Positions 52,107 through 61,346 of a stretch of DNA of 64,000 bases are shown piece by piece; within the stretch, counting starts at the first letter, position 1, and the number at the start of each line of letters is the position of its first letter. Origin of the DNA: Bradyrhizobium sp. S69. GTDB lineage: Bacteria; Pseudomonadota; Alphaproteobacteria; Rhizobiales; Xanthobacteraceae. Below the pieces are notes generated by a model. It had not been told where the DNA came from, searched no databases, and saw only the letters and a program-made list of their open reading frames with translations. Made by a program: the position numbers and the translations under genes. The stretch covers positions 167,637 through 231,636 of the forward strand of contig NZ_LMUK01000027.1 in the NCBI RefSeq assembly GCF_009766005.1. Reading direction: 5' to 3'.

Positions 52107-52289
52107 AGGCACCTCCCAGGCTTGCCGCCGATTGATGTTTCGGCGGCTCTCGCTCCAGCGATTTAGGATTGCGCGGCGGTTTCGTCCAGTCATTCCGCTG
52201 CTGCGGTGCGGTGCGGTAAACGAATATCGGCCATCCGAAACCGGATGCCGATGATTTCGACGAAGGCCCCTCGCCATTCTCTAGAGCAT

Positions 52290-52612
52290 GATGATTATTG
52301 ATTGAATCGGCCGCGATTTCCCTTCACCTCTCCCACCCAACTCGGGTTTACCCGAGTTGGGCATCATATCGATCGAAGTCGGATATATCCGACTTCGATT
52401 GGGAGAGGTCGGCGCCAACGGGTCGCGCGAATGCGCGCCCGATGGCAGGCTCCGAGCCGGGTGAGGGGTTAGGGTCTCTCGTTTGGTAAAGGGCCCTCAC
52501 CCGATTTGCACCGGACGATGCTTCGCATCGCCGGGAGCAAATCGACCTCTCCCCGCCGGGGAGACGTGAAGTGAAGCGCGCGGATAGCTCCGGCCCAATC
52601 TAATCTCATCAG
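52290..52612. repeat. ~310-bp composite repeat, copy 2
   Basis: Near-identical to 45166-45476, with the same order of palindromes, including the perfect 28-bp palindrome at 52372-52399. The differences are small (for example TTTACCCG against TCTACCCG). Most of the 527-bp gap upstream of the DUF3311 gene is taken up by it. Confidence 0.85.
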
Positions 52613-52633
52613 CTCCAGGCCGGTCGAGGCGTG

Positions 52634-53185
52634 TTATTTACCGTTCACGACTTCGGCGCCGACCTTGCAGATCGTGGCGTCCTGATCGCCGGTGCCGCCG
52701 CTGCAGCCCACCGCGCCGATCAGCTTGCCGGCTTCGACCAGCGGAAAGCCGCCGGGGTTCGCGGCCAGGGTCGGGTCGAGTGTCCCGGCAGAGGTATGGC
52801 CGGCTTCATAGGCATTGTAGAACAGCCGCGTTTCGCGGCGGAAGCGGGCCGAGGTCCGGGCCTTGTTGATCGAAATCGGACCGGACGCGATCTGCGCGCC
52901 TTCCATCCGCTCGAAATGCACCAGCTCGCCATTGGTATCGACCACGGCGATGTTCATCTTCCAGTTTCGCCGCTTGGCTTCGGCTTCCGCCGCGGCCATC
53001 ACCTGCTTGGCCCGCTCCAGTCCGATCGAGACGCCATAGGGAATATCGAACGGCATCGCGTCGGGTGTTCCGCCCGCGGACGGCGGCGCCGGCGGGGCTG
53101 CGGGCGCCGGCGTCTGGGCAAAGGCCGGCGAACCCAAAGCCGCAACGGCGCACGCCGCCAGTGTCATTGAAACGATTGAACGCAT
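52634..53185 (-). CDS. periplasmic GlcG/HbpS family protein
   Basis: A 183-residue protein from ATG 53185 behind GGAGAAGAGC. Signal peptide MRSIVSMTLAACAVAALGSP, cut near AFAQ; an Ala/Pro-rich stretch; then the GlcG-type domain: GLERAKQVMAAAEAEAKRRNWKMNIAVVDTNGELVHFERMEGA, NKARTSARFRRET, NPGGFPLVEAGKLIGAVGCSGGTGDQDATICKVG. The family includes haem-binding HbpS and is often called haem-degrading, but the function is uncertain. The hypothetical gene 62 bp upstream points the same way. Confidence 0.9.
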   Translation of the reverse strand: MRSIVSMTLAACAVAALGSPAFAQTPAPAAPPAPPSAGGTPDAMPFDIPYGVSIGLERAKQVMAAAEAEAKRRNWKMNIAVVDTNGELVHFERMEGAQIASGPISINKARTSARFRRETRLFYNAYEAGHTSAGTLDPTLAANPGGFPLVEAGKLIGAVGCSGGTGDQDATICKVGAEVVNGK

Positions 53186-53247
53186 GCTCTTCTCCAGGTT
53201 GACGTCTGTCGTCGTTTTCATTTGTCGAAGGATCGGTAAGCCGCCTA

Positions 53248-53877
53248 TCACATCGGCGGCGTCAGGCCGTCCTTGCCGTAGGTGATGCGCGGGGTTTGCA
53301 GGGTGCCATCGGGCAGCTTCTTCGCGGCACCGACGAAAACCTTGATGCCCGGCTTGAGATCGTCCTTGCTGCCCGCGACATAGGTGACCACCGCGGTCTC
53401 CGGTGTCACCAACAGCTTCTTCTCGCCATCCTTGTACTTGACGGACAGCATTTGGCCATCGACGCCGCCGACCGTCTGCTCGACATTGGCGTTGGTCATC
53501 TTGGTGTTGGGCTTGAGGTCCCAGTCGTAATGGCCCTCGCCGGTGCCGCGCATCGATTCCGGAAAGATGTGGACTTCGATGGCCTTCTGGCTACCATCGG
53601 CCTGCGTCATGCCGGTGGCGCCGACGAACATGCCGGGCTTGATGTCGGCCATGGTCGATTTCACGATCGCGACGAACAGTGGATTATCGGTCACCGTCAG
53701 TTTCAACTCGGCGCCGTCGCGGTTCTTGATCAAATAGACCGGCCCGTCGACGCTCTCGATGGTGCCGCGGATACGGACGGTGTCTTCCGCCGACGCGGAA
53801 GATACCGCTCCCATCAGGACGAGACTGGATAGGACGAGGCTGGCGGCAGCGAGCTTGCGCTTGATCGTTCTGGACAT
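53248..53877 (-). CDS. exported hypothetical protein (DUF5666-like OB fold possible)
   Basis: A 209-residue protein from ATG 53877 behind GAGAGGATCACC; a signal peptide ends at SSASAE (~31). The body is beta-rich: TVRIRGTIESVDGPVYLIKNRDGAELKLTVTDNPLFVAIVKSTMADIKPGMFVGATGMTQADGSQKAIEVHIFPE, then VKYKDGEKKLLVTPETAVVTYVAGSKDDLKPGIKVFVGAAKK. The repeated 'GxxV...DIKPG / DLKPGIKVFV' pattern resembles small OB-like periplasmic domains. I recognise related metal-associated hypothetical proteins but no function. The upstream frame to 54057 is not believed coding. Confidence 0.8.
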   Translation of the reverse strand: MSRTIKRKLAAASLVLSSLVLMGAVSSASAEDTVRIRGTIESVDGPVYLIKNRDGAELKLTVTDNPLFVAIVKSTMADIKPGMFVGATGMTQADGSQKAIEVHIFPESMRGTGEGHYDWDLKPNTKMTNANVEQTVGGVDGQMLSVKYKDGEKKLLVTPETAVVTYVAGSKDDLKPGIKVFVGAAKKLPDGTLQTPRITYGKDGLTPPM

Positions 53878-54053
53878 GGTGATCCTCTCGGATTTGGGGA
53901 TTGGGGGCTGGCGCTTCGAAGGAAAGGCACGACGATTTGAGTACCGCGGACGCTCCTCTGCAACCCCAGCGATGTCGGAATATTCCGAAAAAGCAACACG
54001 TCGCGGGCGAACCAGCTTGCCGCTACCGCGCCGCAACCCGCGATATCCTCTGA

Positions 54054-55076
54054 TCATTCGACCTTGATTCCGGCATCCTGGATCAGTTTGCGCCAGCGCG
54101 CTTCCTCAGCCCGGAAATAACGATCGAGCTCCGCGGGCGGGCGCGCGACCATGACGAGGCCTTCGTCGACGCCGAGCTTCTGGAAGGCGTCGGATCGAAC
54201 GGCCATGGCGGCCGACTGATTGAGGCGATCGATCGCCTCCGGCGGCGTCCTGGCCGGCGCGAACAGGCCATACCAGCTTTCCGCGGCATAGCCGGGAACG
54301 CCGGCCTCGGCGACGGTCGGCAATTGGGGAAACGCCGGCGAGCGCTCCGCCGAAGTCACCGCGAGCGCGCGCAACTGGCCGCTCGCGATCAGCGGCGCCG
54401 CACTTGCAACCGTCGTGAACATGACCTGGATCTGGCCGCCGATCAGGTCGGTGAGGGCCTGGGCTGCGCCCTTGTAGTGGATGGTCGCCAGATTGACCTT
54501 CGCCATGTCCTTGAACAGCTCGCCCGCCAGATGCGCCGAGGTGCCGATGCCGAATGTGCCATAGGACAATTTGTCGGGCTCGGCCCTGGCCACCGCGATC
54601 AGGTCCGCGATCGATGTGATCGGGGATTTCGGATTGACCACGACCACATTGAACGAACGCGCCACCAGCGCCACAGGCGCGAAATCCCGGTGCGGATCAT
54701 ACGGCAGCGTGGCTTTCAGGCTGGGATTGACCGCGTTGGCGAAGGTGCCCATCAGCAGCGTGTAACCATCGCCTTCGCTGCTCGCGACGGCCTGGGTGCC
54801 GATGATGGTCCCAGCCCCTGGCTTATTCTCGATCATGACATGGACGCCGAGATTTTGCGCCATCTCCTGCGCCAGCGTCCGCGCCACCACATCGGTGCCG
54901 CCGCCCGGCGGAAACGGCACCACGATTTTGACGATCCGATCGGGATATCCGGCCAGTGCGCGCGTGGTCGAAGCCACCGACAGCAGCGCGAATGCTGCGA
55001 GCGCGAACAAGACGTTGGTTTTCAGATTTCGTCGAGGCGACATTTTCAACGCAACCACCAGAGAGGACATTTTCAT
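54054..55076 (-). CDS. Bug/TctC-type tripartite tricarboxylate transporter binding protein
   Basis: A 340-residue periplasmic binding protein. From ATG 55076 (or 55043) a signal peptide runs to ~STTRALA. Family marks: YPDRIVKIVVPFPPGGGTDVVARTLAQEMAQNLGVHVMIENKPGAGTIIGTQAVASSEGDGYTLLMG and FGIGTSAHLAGELFK. It is the second such protein in the window, again without TctA/TctB genes nearby. A 311-bp frame extension upstream has no signal or homology and is excluded. Confidence 0.93.
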   Translation of the reverse strand: MKMSSLVVALKMSPRRNLKTNVLFALAAFALLSVASTTRALAGYPDRIVKIVVPFPPGGGTDVVARTLAQEMAQNLGVHVMIENKPGAGTIIGTQAVASSEGDGYTLLMGTFANAVNPSLKATLPYDPHRDFAPVALVARSFNVVVVNPKSPITSIADLIAVARAEPDKLSYGTFGIGTSAHLAGELFKDMAKVNLATIHYKGAAQALTDLIGGQIQVMFTTVASAAPLIASGQLRALAVTSAERSPAFPQLPTVAEAGVPGYAAESWYGLFAPARTPPEAIDRLNQSAAMAVRSDAFQKLGVDEGLVMVARPPAELDRYFRAEEARWRKLIQDAGIKVE

Positions 55077-55227
55077 ACCCTGAAACCCGAGACTTCGTTG
55101 CGGGCCATGCGCAAGGCGATGAACGGTCATGACGCGGATTTCAGCAGCAAAGATGGACGTCAGCACTTCCGATAGACTAGAACCCGCCGCAAAGACAAAA
55201 GCAAAACGAGCGCCCTGGAGAGCGAGC

Positions 55228-56298
55228 ATGAAGCATTGGCTGGTTGGATTATTGTTGCTGGCGGCATCGCCGGCTTTGGCACAGCAGAATGTGCCGGTGA
55301 TTCCCTTCGAGTCCGTCCCCAATCCGTTAAAGCTGCCGCCCAACATGTATTTCGGCGAAGCATCCGGCGTCTCGGTTAATTCCAAGGGTCACGTTTTCGT
55401 GCTGTCGCGCGGCAACACCAGCGGACCGGCCTATGCCGCGGCCGCGACACAGCTTTTGGAATTCGACGCCAAGGGCCAGTTCGTCCGCGAAATCGGCAAG
55501 AACCTCTACGCCTGGTCGTTTGGCCATGCCGTCAAGATCGATCCCCAGGACAACATCTGGGTGACCGACAAGGGTTCCGACATGGTGATCAAGTTCGATC
55601 CCGAAGGCCGCGTCATCATGGTGTTCGGCCGCAAGCAGGAAGCCTCCGACGAGGATACCGAACCGCTCAAGCATCCGAAGCCGCCGCTGCCCGCCGAGGA
55701 CGGCAAGTTTCGCCAGGTCACGGATGTGGCCTGGGACAAGGCCGGCGACACCTTCATCAGCGATGGCTACATCAATTCACGCGTCGCCAAGGTCGACAAG
55801 GACGGCAACTGGCTGAAGTCATGGGGCGAGCGCGGCAAGGAACCCGGCCAGTTCAACACCCCGCACTCGATCGCGACCGACGCCAATGACAACGTCTACG
55901 TCGCCGATCGCGGCAACCACCGCATCCAGGTGTTCGACAAGGATGGCAAATTCCTGCGCCAGATCGTGATCGACGTGCCGGTGCCGCCGGATGCCAAGCC
56001 CGCGATCGGCAAGCTTCCCGATGAAGCGATGATGGCCGGCGGCACCTTCCATCCGGGTTCGCCGTGGGCGATCTGCATCACACCGCCGCCGCACCAGGTA
56101 CTCTACAGCTCGGACTCCTGGCCCGGCCGCATCTACAAGCTCTCGCTCGACGGCAAGGTGCTCGGCATGCTCGGCCAATCGGGCAAGCAGCTCAAGCAAT
56201 TCGGCTGGATCCACGCACTGGCCTGCCCGTCGGAAAACGTGATCTACGCGGCTGAGCTGTTGAACTGGCGGGTGCAGAAGCTGATTCTGAAGCCGTAA
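55228..56298 (+). CDS. exported NHL-type beta-propeller protein
   Basis: A 356-residue protein with signal peptide MKHWLVGLLLLAASPALAQ. Repeats of propeller-blade type: FGEASGVSVNSKGHVFVLSRG, WSFGHAVKIDPQDNIWVTDKGSDMVIKFDPEG, FRQVTDVAWDKAGDTFISDGYINSRVAKVDKDGNW, FNTPHSIATDANDNVYVADRGNHRIQVFDKDGK, resembling the six-bladed NHL fold of peptidyl-alpha-hydroxyglycine amidating lyase. Whether it is a lyase or a scaffold cannot be told. It diverges from the binding-protein gene by 151 bp. Confidence 0.9.
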   Translation: MKHWLVGLLLLAASPALAQQNVPVIPFESVPNPLKLPPNMYFGEASGVSVNSKGHVFVLSRGNTSGPAYAAAATQLLEFDAKGQFVREIGKNLYAWSFGHAVKIDPQDNIWVTDKGSDMVIKFDPEGRVIMVFGRKQEASDEDTEPLKHPKPPLPAEDGKFRQVTDVAWDKAGDTFISDGYINSRVAKVDKDGNWLKSWGERGKEPGQFNTPHSIATDANDNVYVADRGNHRIQVFDKDGKFLRQIVIDVPVPPDAKPAIGKLPDEAMMAGGTFHPGSPWAICITPPPHQVLYSSDSWPGRIYKLSLDGKVLGMLGQSGKQLKQFGWIHALACPSENVIYAAELLNWRVQKLILKP

Positions 56299-56346
56299 GG
56301 GGCGCGGGGCTGATACTGAAGTCGTCATTCCAAGAGCCATCTCTGC

Positions 56347-56453
56347 CGTCATCCTGAGGTGCGAGCTCTTGCGAGCCTCGAAGGATGTTGTTCCGCTCAG
56401 TGCGTGCAGCCATCCTTCGAGACGCGCGCGAGAGCGCGCTCCTCAGGATGACG
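56347..56453. repeat. CATCCTGAGGTGCG-type palindromic repeat
   Basis: GTCATCCTGAGGTGCGAGC at the left faces GCGCTCCTCAGGATGAC at the right, with inner CCTCGAAGGAT / ATCCTTCGAG arms; same family as 17149-17253. It sits between two convergent gene ends and would form a hairpin in either transcript. Confidence 0.75.
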
Positions 56454-56464
56454 GTGGTGCACCT

Positions 56465-57676
56465 TCAAATCATCCGCGCCACCAACGGAATCCGTCGTAG
56501 CAGCACGGTCAGCGCCCAGCTTCCCGACAGCGTACCGATCAACACGATCGCGGCCTTGACGCCGGCGGGAAGTGCTAGGCCGTACATCACATATTGCAGC
56601 CAGATGATGAAAATGTAGTGCAGCAGATAAATCCCATAGGCCTGCGGCCGCATCGCATCGAGCAGACTCAGGCTGGTCCGCGCCAATCGCAACGAGGTCG
56701 CCAGGATCGTAAACGGCATCGCCGCGCTGAACAGCGCAAAGGCCATGCCGTACGCCACCTTCCACCACAGCGCCGGCGAATAAAAATCCGCCAGCCAATT
56801 GTGGTGGGCATAGACCAATAGCAAAATCGCGCCATAAAACACGACCGCAAAGCCAAGCCAGACGGCCCAGCGCTTGGCGATTGGGCCTTGTTCGGCGAGC
56901 ACGCCTGTCGCAAGGCTGACGGCGCCGATGCCGATGCCGACAAAGAAGAACGCCGGATACAGCAGGATGCGGCTGGTCTGGATCGGGAACGGATAGTGGC
57001 CGGGCTCGAACCAGGCGCCATCGCCGAACACGAGATGCATCGGCAGATAGACTACGACCGATAAAACAGAGAACGCGACAAACGCCGCGACCGGCCGCGC
57101 GCGCAGCGCGGCGATCCATTGACCGAGGCCCGTGAAGATCTGCGGCGCCGTCGACCAGATCGCGGCGGCGACAATATCGAACACCAGCAGCACCCACAGA
57201 AACCACGACTGTCCCGACGGCCATGGTCCGACCGTCAGCATGTGCCACCAGAAATGAACAAAATTGAAATCGGTGGTGCCGGCCGGATGATAGCGCAGGA
57301 ACGAGGCATAATAGGCGATCGGGATCAGCACGAAGATCGAGATCAGCAGCGGCACTCCGAGCCGCCAGGCACGGTGGCGCAAATAACCCGCCGCGCCCCG
57401 GCGCGCCAGGCTGTCATGGACGAACAGTCCCGAAATCAGGAACATGAAGGCCATGAAGAAGCTGTCGCAGAACAAGGCCACCAGATCGAAGCCGAGCCAG
57501 CGCATGCTGTCGCCGTTACCGAATACCGTGTAGTCGATGACGGAGTGGTAGAGCAGTACTAAGAAGGTGCCAAAGGTGCGCGCGCGGTCGAGCGCGACGA
57601 TGCGCCCCTGCACGATGGCGGCCTGCGCGCATGCGCCGGTGTCCTCCAGCGTCGATACGGTCTCCGAAACCGACAT
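56465..57676 (-). CDS. acyltransferase-3 family membrane protein, tandem copy B
   Basis: A 403-residue protein with ~10 membrane helices from ATG 57676 behind GAGGGGC. RIVALDRARTFGTFLVLLYHSVIDYT holds the family's His; FDLVALFCDSFFMAFMFLISGLFV, RHRAWRLGVPLLISIF and DFNFVHFWWHMLTVGPWPSGQSWFLWVLL are shared almost word for word with the neighbouring copy. The layout resembles OpgC-type glucan-modifying acyltransferases. The stop of copy A lies 12 bp before its start, so both are one operon. Confidence 0.92.
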   Translation of the reverse strand: MSVSETVSTLEDTGACAQAAIVQGRIVALDRARTFGTFLVLLYHSVIDYTVFGNGDSMRWLGFDLVALFCDSFFMAFMFLISGLFVHDSLARRGAAGYLRHRAWRLGVPLLISIFVLIPIAYYASFLRYHPAGTTDFNFVHFWWHMLTVGPWPSGQSWFLWVLLVFDIVAAAIWSTAPQIFTGLGQWIAALRARPVAAFVAFSVLSVVVYLPMHLVFGDGAWFEPGHYPFPIQTSRILLYPAFFFVGIGIGAVSLATGVLAEQGPIAKRWAVWLGFAVVFYGAILLLVYAHHNWLADFYSPALWWKVAYGMAFALFSAAMPFTILATSLRLARTSLSLLDAMRPQAYGIYLLHYIFIIWLQYVMYGLALPAGVKAAIVLIGTLSGSWALTVLLRRIPLVARMI

Positions 57677-57687
57677 TCGATCGCCCC

Positions 57688-58875
57688 TCAAATCATCCGC
57701 GCCACGAACGGGATCCTTCGCAACGCTGCGACCAGCGCCCAGCTTAGCGACAGCGTAGCGGCGAACACGATCGCCGCCTTGACGGCCGCGGGAAGCGCAT
57801 AGTCATAGAGCGCGTATTGCAGCCAGATGATGAAGATGTAGTGCACCAGGAAGACGCCGTAGGCCGAGGGCCGCAGCCGATCCATCCAGCGCCAATCGGC
57901 GTTGGCAAAGCGCAGGAAAATCGTAGGCTCCGCGAAGGCCATCGCGGCGCTGAACAGCGCAAAGGCAAGCCCGTAGCCGACCTCCCAGTCCAGCGGCGGC
58001 GAATTGAAATTGGCCACCCAATTGTGGTGCGCATAGACCAGAAGCAGGATCGCGCCATAAAACAGCAGCGCGAAGGCCGACCAGACCAGCCAGCGTTTTA
58101 CGACCTCGCCGTTTTGGGCCAGCAGGCCATCTCTCAGGTTGAGCGCGCCGACACCGACGCCAACGAAGAAGTACCCGCCATAGAGCAGGATACGGCTGGT
58201 CTGGATCGGAAGCGGATAACCGCCCGGCTCCAGCCAGCTCGAATCACCAAACGCCATCCGCATCGGCAGATAGATCACGACCGAGAAAACCAGAAACGCA
58301 GCGAAGGCCGTGACCGGCCGGTTGCGCAAGGAGAATATCAACCGGCCGAGTGCCGCGATGGGGCCGGGGGCAACCGACCAGACCAAAGCTACGATCGCGT
58401 CCAGCGCCAGCAGCACCCACAGGAACCAGGCCGGCCCCGACGGCCACGGCCCGACCGTCAGCGTGTGCCACCAGAAATGAAAGAAATTGAAGTCGGTGGT
58501 CCCCGGCAGATGATAGCGCAGGAACGTCGGATAATAGGCGATCGGCATCAGCACGAAGATCGACAGCAGGAACGGCACCCCCAGCCGCCAGGCGCGCTGG
58601 CCCAGGTAGCTCGCCGGGCCATGCCGCACCAGGCTGTCACGGGCGAACAGACCGGAAAGGAAGAACATACACGCCATGAAGAAACTGTCGTTGAACAGCA
58701 CGACCAGATCGAAGCCGAGCCAGTGTGCGTGATCTCCGTTGCCGAAATAGGTGTAGTTGACGACGGAATGGTGCACCAGCACCAGGAGCGTGATGAACGT
58801 CCGCGCCCGGTCAAACGCTGCGATACGCGCCGGGGCCGTCGTGACGTCTTCGCCTGTGTCTGATTTCCGCAGCAT
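57688..58875 (-). CDS. acyltransferase-3 family membrane protein, tandem copy A
   Basis: A 395-residue paralogue of the next gene (well over half the residues identical by eye), from ATG 58875 after GGAACGG. RIAAFDRARTFITLLVLVHHSVVNYTYFGNGDHAHWLGFDLVVLFNDSFFMACMFFLSGLF opens it, and both copies end LRRIPFVARMI / LRRIPLVARMI. Tandem duplication is clear. Likely transfers acyl groups to an envelope glucan or lipid; substrate unknown. A serine hydrolase gene precedes it by 55 bp. Confidence 0.92.
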   Translation of the reverse strand: MLRKSDTGEDVTTAPARIAAFDRARTFITLLVLVHHSVVNYTYFGNGDHAHWLGFDLVVLFNDSFFMACMFFLSGLFARDSLVRHGPASYLGQRAWRLGVPFLLSIFVLMPIAYYPTFLRYHLPGTTDFNFFHFWWHTLTVGPWPSGPAWFLWVLLALDAIVALVWSVAPGPIAALGRLIFSLRNRPVTAFAAFLVFSVVIYLPMRMAFGDSSWLEPGGYPLPIQTSRILLYGGYFFVGVGVGALNLRDGLLAQNGEVVKRWLVWSAFALLFYGAILLLVYAHHNWVANFNSPPLDWEVGYGLAFALFSAAMAFAEPTIFLRFANADWRWMDRLRPSAYGVFLVHYIFIIWLQYALYDYALPAAVKAAIVFAATLSLSWALVAALRRIPFVARMI

Positions 58876-58930
58876 TGCTTCCGTTCCACGCAAAATATCG
58901 ACCGGGTGAAATATCCACCGGGTCGATGGA

Positions 58931-60214
58931 TCAGTTCTCGAACGCGTCGTAGATGATCTTCTTGACCGTCGTTATGACGTGTATTCGCCCCGACGGCGAA
59001 TCCTGCATCACGACGAAAAACATGTCCTCGGCGCGATCGACCACGATGTAGCAGCCGGTGGCGCCGTCCCATTTGATTTCGCCGAGCGAACCCGGCGGCG
59101 GCGGCACCGCGTTGCCGGGGCCGGTGCGGACACCGAAGCCATAGCCAAATCCGAAGCCGTCGCCGGGGTAATAGAAGTAATTGCGCGCCACGCCCGACCC
59201 CGGCCCGATATGATCCGTCGTCATCGCCGCAAAAGTCGCCGGGCTGAGATAGGTTTTTCCGTCGAGCTTGCCGCCGTCGAGCAACATCTGGCCGTAGCGT
59301 GCGAAATCGCCGACGGTCGAGACCATTCCACCGCCGCCGGATTCCCATCGCGTGACGTTGAGCGAGTTGCGCTCGACATGGCGGTCCTTGTCGAGCGGCT
59401 GGGCGTAGCGCGCCCGTTCCGCCGGATCGGTCAGGAAGAATTTGGTCGTGGTCATGCCGAGCGGATCGAGCAGATTTTGCTTCTCGAACTGATAGAGCGA
59501 CTGGCCGGAGGCCACTTCGATGACGCGGCCGAGCACGTCGGCCGAATGACCGTAATCCCACAGCGTGCGCGGCTGTTCGGCCAGCGGCCGCGTCGCGATC
59601 CGTTCGGCGAATCCGGCATTGTCGAAATCGCCGAGATAGATGCCCTGATACGCGACCTTGACCAGTCCCGCGCCGTAGAAACCGTAGGTGATGCCGGAGG
59701 TATGCAGCAGCAGATCTTCGATGTTGATCGGCCGCCGCGGCGGCACCAGATCGAGCACCGGTCTGCCTGATTCATCCTTCCGCTCGACGCCGACTTTGGT
59801 GTCGGCAAAGGACGGGATGTATTTGCTGACGGGATCGTCGAGCGCGATCGCGCCGCGATCCACCAGCAGCATCGCTGCCACGCTGGTGATGGTCTTGGTC
59901 ACCGAATGAATCGGAAAAATCGTATCCAGCGTCATCGGCACGCCGGCGTTGACGTCGCGTTTGCCGAACGCCTTCAGATACACCGGCTGGCCGTGTCGCT
60001 GGACCAGTACGACCGCGCCGGGAATGTGGCCCGCGGCGATCTCGCCATTGATGAAGCCTTCGATCGGCGCGAGCTTTTCCGCCGACAGCGCAGCTCCAGG
60101 GCGCGGCCCAAACGCCGCATCGGCCGCCGGCGATGCGCCCGCCGCGAGCAGAGCGCCCAACAGCGTCGCATAGCGAAGGCAGGACGCCGACACTGCTGAG
60201 TTACGCGCAAACAT
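58931..60214 (-). CDS. beta-lactamase/esterase-fold serine hydrolase, exported
   Basis: A 427-residue protein from ATG 60214 with a signal peptide (cut near SPAADA). The class C-like SxxK is S104-VTK107, the second motif is YGHS (Y-x-S rather than Y-x-N) near 215, and an HxG/KTG-equivalent is replaced by a glycine-rich GFGFGYGFGVRTG stretch. This matches the esterase EstB/PBP4* side of the family more than true beta-lactamases. It is the first gene of a probable operon with the two acyltransferases, where a periplasmic deacylase next to acyltransferases makes sense (inference). Confidence 0.9.
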   Translation of the reverse strand: MFARNSAVSASCLRYATLLGALLAAGASPAADAAFGPRPGAALSAEKLAPIEGFINGEIAAGHIPGAVVLVQRHGQPVYLKAFGKRDVNAGVPMTLDTIFPIHSVTKTITSVAAMLLVDRGAIALDDPVSKYIPSFADTKVGVERKDESGRPVLDLVPPRRPINIEDLLLHTSGITYGFYGAGLVKVAYQGIYLGDFDNAGFAERIATRPLAEQPRTLWDYGHSADVLGRVIEVASGQSLYQFEKQNLLDPLGMTTTKFFLTDPAERARYAQPLDKDRHVERNSLNVTRWESGGGGMVSTVGDFARYGQMLLDGGKLDGKTYLSPATFAAMTTDHIGPGSGVARNYFYYPGDGFGFGYGFGVRTGPGNAVPPPPGSLGEIKWDGATGCYIVVDRAEDMFFVVMQDSPSGRIHVITTVKKIIYDAFEN

Positions 60215-60297
60215 AGCCTGGCCCGACCACTCCAATCCGGTGACGTTAGGGCATAGCAGCGGCCTGATCCAGACGTCGGAAGGTACCGGTACCGCCG

Positions 60298-61209
60298 TCA
60301 GGAATACGGATTGATCAACTTTTGCTGTTCGGCGCTGTGGTGGGCGAGCAGATCGATGAAGGTACGGACCTTCGCCGACAGATGATGGCGGTGCGGATAG
60401 ATCGCGTTCATCGACATTTCGACCGGCCGGTATTCCGGCAACAGGCGGATCAGCCGGCCCGATTCGAGGTCGTCATGAACCAGAAATCCCGCCGCCAGGC
60501 TGATGCCGACGCCTTCCAGGGCTGCCAGCCGCAACGTCTCGCCGCTGTTGGTGAGCAGATTGCCCGAGATCCGGATCACGGCGGGCGCCCCCTTGCGGTC
60601 GGTAAAATGCCATCCATCCTCAAATGGATAAAGCGCGTGGCGAACGCAATTATGCTGCGTGAGCTCGGACAATTGCTGCGGTCGCGGGTGCTTTTCGAGA
60701 TACGAGGGCGAACAGCACAGTACATGCCGCCAGGTCGCCAGGCTGCGCACAATCAGGCTGGAATCCGGCGGCGGCGTCAGGCGAATCGCGATATCGAATC
60801 CCTCGTCGACGATGTCGATCATTCGTTCGCCCATGGTCATATCGACCTTGACGTCGGGATAGGCGGCCAGGAATTCGCCGACCACGGGCGAGATAAAGGG
60901 AATGATGTGCGTCGCCGTATAGATGCGCAGCGTGCCGCGCGGCGTCGATTGCATGGCGCCGGCGATGTCGTCCGCCTGCTCGAGATCGGCCAGGATCTGC
61001 GTGCAGCGGTCGTAATAGGCTTTGCCGATTTCGGTCAGGCTGACCTTGCGGGTAGTGCGATTGAGAAGTCGCGCGCCGAGCCGGTCTTCGAGCGACTGGA
61101 CGTGATTGCTGACCATGGTGGTCGACATGTTGAGATGCCGGCCGGCCGCCGAAAAGCCGCCGCTGTCCACCACCCGAACGAACGCCGTCAGACTCGTCAG
61201 CCGGTCCAT
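60298..61209 (-). CDS. LysR-family regulator of the adjacent efflux pair
   Basis: A 303-residue LysR protein: HTH at ~4-62 (LTAFVRVVDSGGFSAAGRHLNMSTTMVSNHVQSLEDRLGARLLNRTTRKVSLTEIG), effector domain from ~88 (PRGTLRIYTATHIIPFISPVVGEFLAAYPDVKVDMTMGERMIDIVDEGFDIAIRLTPPPDSSLIVRSLA). It is divergent from the EmrA-like gene with a 30-bp dyad in the gap, so it probably autoregulates and controls the pump. Effector unknown. Confidence 0.95.
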   Translation of the reverse strand: MDRLTSLTAFVRVVDSGGFSAAGRHLNMSTTMVSNHVQSLEDRLGARLLNRTTRKVSLTEIGKAYYDRCTQILADLEQADDIAGAMQSTPRGTLRIYTATHIIPFISPVVGEFLAAYPDVKVDMTMGERMIDIVDEGFDIAIRLTPPPDSSLIVRSLATWRHVLCCSPSYLEKHPRPQQLSELTQHNCVRHALYPFEDGWHFTDRKGAPAVIRISGNLLTNSGETLRLAALEGVGISLAAGFLVHDDLESGRLIRLLPEYRPVEMSMNAIYPHRHHLSAKVRTFIDLLAHHSAEQQKLINPYS

Positions 61210-61237
61210 GGTTGCCTCCGATTATCCTCTCTTACCG

Positions 61238-61267
61238 GACAATCCTTCCAGTTTTTCGGGGATTATC
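61238..61267. promoter_or_regulatory. 30-bp dyad, candidate LysR operator, site 1
   Basis: GACAATCC and GGATTATC (one mismatch from perfect) are separated by 14 bp, 28 bp upstream of which the LysR gene starts on the other strand. The same dyad with the same 30-bp span is at 62644-62673 before the EmrB-like gene. The placement and the ATCC...GGAT shape suit LysR binding. Confidence 0.65.
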
Positions 61268-61346
61268 ACATTGCGCGGGACATTGCATCTATGGGCCAAC
61301 ACGGGGGCGCCCGACCAGGGACGCCGTGTCTTTGTCGGAGGATGCT

